Position numbers and translations under genes: made by a program
The notes under the pieces: generated by a model
What the model was told of the DNA's origin: nothing
Databases searched by the model: none
The model's input: only the letters and a program-made list of their open reading frames with translations
Part shown: positions 59,703 to 64,000 of the stretch, in pieces
Numbering within the stretch: the first letter of the stretch is position 1
Layout: the number at the start of each line of letters is the position of its first letter
Assembly (NCBI RefSeq): GCF_027925525.1
Contig: NZ_BSDJ01000006.1
Span: forward strand, 233,663 to 297,662
Direction of reading: 5' to 3'
Length of the DNA: 64,000 nucleotides
DNA from: Paenibacillus tyrphae
Lineage (GTDB): Bacteria; Bacillota; Bacilli; Paenibacillales; NBRC-103111

Positions 59703-60598
59703 AAAAACGAAACCGGAATCTGCTGTGGATGACGTTGTGTTTGCTCGGGGCCGCTCTGCTGGCCGTTGGGTGCGGAGCCAAGAGCTCCGACACCTCGGCG
59801 TTTGTAGGGGATCAAGTCAAATATGAAATTGTCGGTATCGACCCCGGCGCGGGCATTATGAAGGCAACGAGTCAGGCGCTTAAAGATTACGGCTTGACCG
59901 ACTGGAAGCTTGTAGAAGGCTCCAGCACGGCGATGACCGCGGCGCTGGACAGAGCGTATAAAGCGAAGAAGCCGATCATTATTACCGGGTGGACGCCGCA
60001 CTGGATGTTCGCCAAATACGACCTCAAATATTTGCAGGACCCGAAAGGCGTTTACGGGGCGGACGAGGAGATTCATACGATCGCAAGAACGGGACTTAAA
60101 ACGGCGGAGCCGTCCGCCTATGCGGTGCTCGACAAGTTCGAATGGACCGCGGCCGACATGGAGAAAGTCATGGGAGCGGTTATGGACGGCAAGAAGCCGG
60201 AAGTCGCTGCGGCCGATTGGGTGAAAGAGAATGCCGCCAAGGTGGACGGTTGGGTGAAGGACGTGCCGAAGGCCGAAGGCCGGAAGCTGAAGCTCGCTTA
60301 CGTCGCTTGGGATTCGGAGATCGCCAGCACGAACGTCGTCAAGCAGGTGCTCGAATCGCGCCTCGGCTACAAGGTGGATATGCTGCAGGTGGAAGCGGGC
60401 CCGATGTGGGCCGGTGTCGCCGGCGGTGATGTCGACGCGATCGTTGCCGCTTGGCTGCCGACGACGCATAAGGACTATTACGAGAAGTTTAAAGGCAAAT
60501 TCGAGGACCTCGGCCCGAACCTGAAAGGGACCAAAATCGGTCTGGTCGTCCCGAAATATATGGAGATCAATTCGATCGAAGATTTGAAGAAGAAGTAA
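59699..60598 (+). CDS. opuAC: Glycine betaine-binding lipoprotein (OpuAC)
   Basis: 299 aa from TTG at 59699, overlapping opuAB by four bases, with AAAGGAGAG upstream. Lipobox 'LLGAALLAVGCGA'. 'IVGIDPGAGIMKATSQALKD', 'IIITGWTPHWMFAKYDLKYL' and 'VDAIVAAWLPTTHKDYYEKF' supply the Trp residues that cage the betaine head group. Followed by a strong terminator. Confidence 0.93.
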   Translation: MKKRNRNLLWMTLCLLGAALLAVGCGAKSSDTSAFVGDQVKYEIVGIDPGAGIMKATSQALKDYGLTDWKLVEGSSTAMTAALDRAYKAKKPIIITGWTPHWMFAKYDLKYLQDPKGVYGADEEIHTIARTGLKTAEPSAYAVLDKFEWTAADMEKVMGAVMDGKKPEVAAADWVKENAAKVDGWVKDVPKAEGRKLKLAYVAWDSEIASTNVVKQVLESRLGYKVDMLQVEAGPMWAGVAGGDVDAIVAAWLPTTHKDYYEKFKGKFEDLGPNLKGTKIGLVVPKYMEINSIEDLKKK

Positions 60599-60607
60599 GG
60601 CGAGAGC

Positions 60608-60643
60608 AGACCGGACGAACGTATGACGTTCTCCGGTCTTTTT
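60608..60643 (+). terminator. Terminator of the opuA operon
   Basis: Stem AGACCGGA..GAACGT/ACGTTC..CCGGTCT with a short loop, then TTTTTATT on the + strand. Confidence 0.88.
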
Positions 60644-60661
60644 ATTATGGATAAACAAGGA

Positions 60662-60710
60662 TTTACACGATTTCCCTTCGATGATATAATGTAATTACGT
60701 AATTACGTAA
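60662..60710 (+). promoter_or_regulatory. Promoter and palindromic operator of the ArsR-GHKL gene
   Basis: TTTACA (60662-60667), 17 bp, TATAAT (60685-60690). Directly after it two overlapping perfect 16-bp palindromes, GTAATTACGTAATTAC (60691-60706) and TTACGTAATTACGTAA (60695-60710), cover the expected transcription start. This is ideal for autorepression by the winged-helix product. Confidence 0.8.
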
Positions 60711-60736
60711 AACAATAAATGAATGAGGGTGAATCC

Positions 60737-61873
60737 ATGAAACGAGAAGCTCTTCAGGAAATTGATCAATTGGCTGCCCGCATGTCGGAGCTTGAAAGTC
60801 TGGTTCGGCGCTGCTTGGAAAAGCAGTCGGCCAAGGCGATTCCGGCGCCCGGACCGACTTCCGGCCGGACTTCGGAAGGCTTGGTCGTATCATCAACCGA
60901 CACAAACGAACCCGGGGAAGGAACGGTTTATTATTCCGGCCACTATGATGGAAAAGGGCGCGTCTTTCAATGGATGCCGCAAGAGCGGCGGATGGGCGAT
61001 CTGCTCCGTCTGAATACCGATAAAGCGTCCAAAGTGCTGTCTGCGCTCGGACATAAGCAGCGGCTGGATATTTTGCGGGCTGTCGTGAACGAACCGTTAT
61101 CCGGGGCGTCATTGGTGGAACGGCTGAAGATGGGGACGACCGGGCAGCTCTATCATCATCTGAAAGCTTTGCTCGGGGCCGATCTGCTCGTACAAGAGCC
61201 AGGAGGGGGGTATACGCTTCCCGCCCATCGGCTGCTGCCCCTGCTGCTGCTGTTGGCCGCGCTCTCCGACCTGATCGACACGAGCGATTACATGGATATG
61301 ACGGAGGTCCGAAGCAATGCAGGCGCTTACTTGGGACGGGAGGCAGGGGGCTACGATACGCACATTTTGTTATGGGCTGTCCTGGAAAACAGCGTGCTGG
61401 AGCATCGGGCCGGCTATTGCAGCGAAGTCCATATTTTTGTGCATGACGACTATACGGTGACCGTGGCGGATAACGGCCGGGGAATTCCGGTACGCCTCCT
61501 TCCTTCTTCGAACCTCTCGAATGTGCAGAGCGTGCTGACCGATATTGCCGAGTCGAGCGGCAATGCGCCGTTCGTTTCGCCCGGTGCGGAGAAAGGGATC
61601 AGCATCGCGGTGGTCAATGCGCTCTCCGAATCGTTGTCGGTTGAGATCAAGCGCGAAGGGAAGGTGCACCGTCAAGACTACAAGCAGGGCATCCCGCAGA
61701 CGGAGCTGTTGACGGTGGGCTTGACGGAGGCGACAGGCACGAGCGTCATGTTCCGGCCGAATCGCGAGCTGTTCGGCGCGGGCTTTGAGCGGAAGCGGAT
61801 CGAGGAGCGGGCGTCCAAGCTTGCAGCCGCTTACCCCGGCTTAGCGGTCACGGTTCACGGTCCTGCACAATAA
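60737..61873 (+). CDS. ArsR-type winged-helix protein fused to a GHKL (GyrB-like) ATPase domain
   Basis: 378 aa from the ATG at 60737 (GAGGGTG upstream). A helical N-terminus and tether (1-85) precede an ArsR-like winged helix ('KASKVLSALGHKQRLDILRA', 'TTGQLYHHLKALLGADLLVQ'), a hydrophobic helix ('LLPLLLLLAALSDLI') and a GHKL fold at about 200-375: N-box region 'LLWAVLENSVLEHRAGYCSE', G1 'VTVADNGRGIPVRL', G2 'VSPGAEKGISIAVVNALSES', and 'TGTSVMFRPN'. There is no His-kinase dimerisation box. It may couple ATP binding to DNA release, or sense a GyrB-type ligand; not known. Confidence 0.8.
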   Translation: MKREALQEIDQLAARMSELESLVRRCLEKQSAKAIPAPGPTSGRTSEGLVVSSTDTNEPGEGTVYYSGHYDGKGRVFQWMPQERRMGDLLRLNTDKASKVLSALGHKQRLDILRAVVNEPLSGASLVERLKMGTTGQLYHHLKALLGADLLVQEPGGGYTLPAHRLLPLLLLLAALSDLIDTSDYMDMTEVRSNAGAYLGREAGGYDTHILLWAVLENSVLEHRAGYCSEVHIFVHDDYTVTVADNGRGIPVRLLPSSNLSNVQSVLTDIAESSGNAPFVSPGAEKGISIAVVNALSESLSVEIKREGKVHRQDYKQGIPQTELLTVGLTEATGTSVMFRPNRELFGAGFERKRIEERASKLAAAYPGLAVTVHGPAQ

Positions 61874-61902
61874 TAAAAAGGGAAGTCAACTGGCGAAATG
61901 AG

Positions 61903-61949
61903 AATGGATAGAGTTTCAGAAATAGATCTGAATCTCTATCCATTTTAGA
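61903..61949 (+). terminator. Terminator-like hairpin after the ArsR-GHKL gene
   Basis: Stem AATGGATAGAG/CTCTATCCATT with an inner TTCAGA/TCTGAA stem, followed by TTTAG. The T-run is short. Confidence 0.65.
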
Positions 61950-61966
61950 CCTAGCATTTATCGCGT

Positions 61967-62041
61967 TCATTCTTGGTAGCGTAAGGATAATGTCGGTTTG
62001 CCCGTTCCGGCTTTTCCCCGAAATAATATGATTTTTGACAT
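61967..62041 (-). pseudogene. Truncated P-loop ATPase remnant
   Basis: A 24-codon frame ('MSKIILFRGKAGTGKPTLSL' then 'RYQE' and stop) with a Walker A motif, ten bases after the stop of the next remnant. The start of a nucleotide-binding protein whose body has been lost. Confidence 0.5.
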
Positions 62042-62050
62042 CTCAGCCCT

Positions 62051-62281
62051 CTATGGTTTACAGTTTTCACAGTGGCAACTTTGAGCCAGCAACTCTTCTC
62101 TAGCCTCGATAAGCCATGGATGTACTAATTTCAGCTTGTCCCTCTGTTCCCAAATATGATTTAAGTAAATCAGCACGGCTCCATTTAAATCGGATAAATC
62201 AATTCCTGCATGAGTCCTGCCATAATCAGTGGTCCTCCAATGTTCTCCGGAACCTCTAAGCGTTGGAGCAGCAATCGGTTG
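62051..62281 (-). pseudogene. Decayed gene end, unknown family
   Basis: A 76-codon open frame without a start ('GSGEHWRTTDYGRTHAGIDL', 'NGAVLIYLNHIWEQRDKLKL', 'EELLAQSCHCENCKP'). It reads as real protein but is cut upstream. With the P-loop remnant it looks like a lost two-gene cassette. The stretch up to 62391 shows nothing else. Confidence 0.45.
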
Positions 62282-62391
62282 TTAGTCATCAGTAAACGTA
62301 CGTCCATCTCTTCCTTAATCAACAAATTCACGATGCTTGGGGGCGGCAGCGCCGCCCCATATTTTAGGGCTGCAACTTTATTTTCGACGAA

Positions 62392-62574
62392 TTATAAAAT
62401 GAGTTGTCCGAGCCACTTGGTTAAATTAAAAAATAATATGACAACTACTTTTGCAATTATTAAAATCATGATCTTTCTTAAGATAACCATCCTTGTAGAT
62501 GGATTCTTGAGAAATTTGATTAATTTCTTTCCTGAGCTAATGAGTTTCTTGATTTCGTTTCTGAATTTTTTCAT
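62392..62574 (-). CDS. Possible small cationic membrane peptide
   Basis: 60 aa with an excellent ribosome site (AAGGAGGAATTATCT before the ATG at 62574). The first half is strongly basic ('MKKFRNEIKKLISSGKKLIK'), the second a membrane helix ('RKIMILIIAKVVVILFFNLT'). A hairpin AAAAGTTTGT/ACAAACTTTT lies upstream at about 62602-62630. Such a layout fits small toxins, leaderless bacteriocins or membrane modulators. No homologue recognised. Confidence 0.45.
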   Translation of the reverse strand: MKKFRNEIKKLISSGKKLIKFLKNPSTRMVILRKIMILIIAKVVVILFFNLTKWLGQLIL

Positions 62575-62681
62575 AGATAATTCCTCCTTTTTTTTGGAAT
62601 GTGAAAAGTTTGTAGATTAAACAAACTTTTTATATTCCTTTGTTGTTGGTTTTTTAGATTTTTTTCCCCCCTATAAATTAA

Positions 62682-62870
62682 GAGAGGCGAGAGAACTTTT
62701 TTAAGAACTTAGGCAGATTTGTTCTATCTTGGTATTTTAGTGTGAAAGGAAAAATTTATAACACCGTAGGTATCAATTCTTGTTCAAGCGAAATTGTAGT
62801 CATCAAGATGGAAGAATTGCTGGAGCTGTATCAGAAGAAATACCGACAAGGGTATTTAATTTCCCCCTGA
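62682..62870 (+). pseudogene. Coding remnant of unknown origin
   Basis: A 62-codon open frame without a start ('NFFKNLGRFVLSWYFSVKGK', 'IYNTVGINSCSSEIVVIKME', 'ELLELYQKKYRQGYLISP') ending in TGA. Protein-like composition, no ribosome site; probably the end of a decayed gene. Confidence 0.35.
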
Positions 62871-63564
62871 TATTCAATCGACCTATTCACCTTTAATTTG
62901 TTTTCATAGAAAAAGGGAATCGAGCGTTGCCCCGCGGCGGCCGCGCATTCATTTCCCCTTCTTCACCACAATAGATACGATACAACGTTTTTTGCTTCAA
63001 ATGTTCGGGACTTTATCTGCGATTTCTCTGCCATCATTCGGTCCCGACTCGGTTGTTTTAAAAAATTCTGAAGAATGGAGACAAAATAGCCCTCTTTCAA
63101 AAAAAATCAGGAATTCTGTTCGAGGAGGGAAGTATTGCTCTAACGAGTAGCACATGGTTTTGCAGTAGCTTGTGTGTACGACAATCAGATGCAGACATCC
63201 GATTCACTCGCGGTATTTGGCAGCCTGACGATAGGCGAGCAGGCCGCACCGCGGGTCCTACCTCCGATGGCTAGCTTATGCAACATGCGGCAGTACAAAC
63301 GCCTCGGCCGAGTGCCAACGCTGTACTCTCTTAGTGCATACAGTGGGTGAATGAGCCAAGGCACCCTGGGAGTTCCGTGGCATACGTAATAGCAGCGGAT
63401 CTGGCGGAGCGCCAACGACGGCGCCTGGCGCGGCGACCGTTAAGTGCGAGCGGTTGCAACCCCCGGACACGGCGGCATACGAAAGCACGGGGAATCCTGC
63501 GAAGCTAACGGCGGCCGCATGCGTGCGGCGGTATCCACCTTTTGGGGACATGTAAAATGCAAAA
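62871..63564. other. Non-coding stretch with inverted repeats
   Basis: No frame with a ribosome site. Small inverted repeats occur: TCGGGAC/GTCCCGA around 63010-63050 and GCCGCA/TGCGGC near 63510-63529. The part 63180-63540 is GC-rich and uneven; it may be a worn dispersed repeat or a structured RNA. A 141-codon minus-strand frame here has no coding look. Confidence 0.4.
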
Positions 63565-63819
63565 AGCCTACCGAGCGGTAGGCTGAGCTTGTTGAGAAAG
63601 TGGTCGAATAGAATTATAGAGGTTACGAAGGGGTGGGGTATCCACTTCCGACCGCTGTTGTCCTCGGGAAATTTGATTGGAAGCCGCTTATTAGCGGACA
63701 TTTCCCGAAGACAAAGGCGGCCGCTATCGCTTCTCCAGTGGATACCCCACCTCCGTATGCTTCTCTATTTTTGTAAAAGCCCACTTTCTCAACACTCTGA
63801 GCCTACCGAGCGGTAGGCT
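63565..63819. repeat. Fold-back element bracketed by identical hairpins, repeat family copy 2
   Basis: Two identical palindromes AGCCTACCGAGCGGTAGGCT (63565-63584 and 63800-63819) enclose inverted arms TGTTGAGAAAGTGG (63590-63603) / CCACTTTCTCAACA (63781-63794), then GGTGGGGTATCCACT (63632-63646) / AGTGGATACCCCACC (63737-63751), then CGGGAAAT/ATTTCCCG and CCGCT/AGCGG at the centre. The whole folds into one long hairpin. Its core matches the repeat at 26077-26177. No transposase gene; a MITE-like element is plausible. The outer palindromes can act as terminators leaving on either side. Confidence 0.65.
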
Positions 63820-64000
63820 TAAATTTTTTCGTTCATAGCCGGAGCGATATCAACCAATAAATGGTTTAATGTCAGGTACGAGCGCTACGGTCTGGCTAGC
63901 AGAGGCGTGCCGTATAAGGCCCCTTCCTTACCTGAAACTACAATATTTTATTACCCAAATTATGCATCTTTATAAAAAACAAAAAGTCCCTGTGAACTGG
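63820..64000. other. Unassigned window end
   Basis: Contains an inverted pair TCAGGTA/TACCTGA about 60 bases apart (near 63870-63940) enclosing a GC-rich segment, followed by AT-rich DNA. No gene seen; an RNA fold or the edge of a further repeat is possible. Confidence 0.3.

Noticed and set aside
63276..63701. 141-codon minus frame near the window end
   Set aside because: Crosses a fold-back repeat, has no ribosome site and no domain-like pattern.

Overview
The window looks like chromosomal DNA from a spore-former of the Paenibacillaceae (Paenibacillus or Cohnella type). The grounds are a GC-rich core with strong AGGAGG-type ribosome sites, frequent TTG and GTG starts, PbpC-, PdxK- and OpuA-like proteins resembling their Bacillus counterparts, a YesM/YesN two-component pair, and dispersed fold-back repeats in intergenic DNA. 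I found no rRNA, tRNA or CRISPR array.

Layout. 1-11 kb is housekeeping and accessory DNA: the end of an RtcB-like ligase gene, a GNAT-fusion/amidohydrolase pair, a self-regulated hydrolase-TetR operon, a chromosomal ANT(4')-like aminoglycoside nucleotidyltransferase, a TetR/membrane-protein divergon, pdxK and glycerate kinase. 11-14 kb holds a class B penicillin-binding lipoprotein (PbpC type) and a Ser/Thr kinase. 14.6-45.6 kb is the main interest: a contractile-injection (type VI-like) locus built for a single-membrane cell. Its parts are a VWA membrane protein (divergent), a 736-aa sheath candidate, a tube candidate, a J-domain protein, two FHA proteins, a PP2C phosphatase, a membrane-anchored pseudo-phosphatase with TPR-like repeats, three baseplate candidates, a divergent Hsp70, lipoproteins, a DUF4280 PAAR-like tip, two VgrG-like spikes, and three wall-directed effector modules, each followed by a lipoprotein or secreted protein that could give immunity. 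I see no ClpV ATPase and no TssJ/L/M membrane complex. A kinase/FHA/phosphatase set and an Hsp70/J-protein pair stand where those functions would be expected.

The effector region (30.8-45 kb) is a mosaic. N-terminal delivery parts are GC-rich, while effector C-termini and putative immunity genes are AT-rich, as expected for cassette exchange. All three effector domains look directed at peptidoglycan: YkuD-like, lysozyme-like, and NlpC/P60 plus SleB-like.

45.8-52.3 kb is an operon of a sugar-binding lipoprotein, YesM-type kinase, YesN-type regulator and NagZ-type glycosidase. 52.3-61.9 kb carries an MFS efflux gene with a possible attenuator, a surface protein with ten BIG2-type repeats, a GbsR-type repressor divergent from an opuA glycine-betaine operon, and an ArsR-type winged-helix protein fused to a GHKL ATPase. 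61.9-64 kb is decayed, low-coding DNA with gene remnants, a possible small cationic membrane peptide gene, and a fold-back repeat related to one inside the injection locus.

All functional calls come from reading translated sequence and remembered family motifs. No database search was run.
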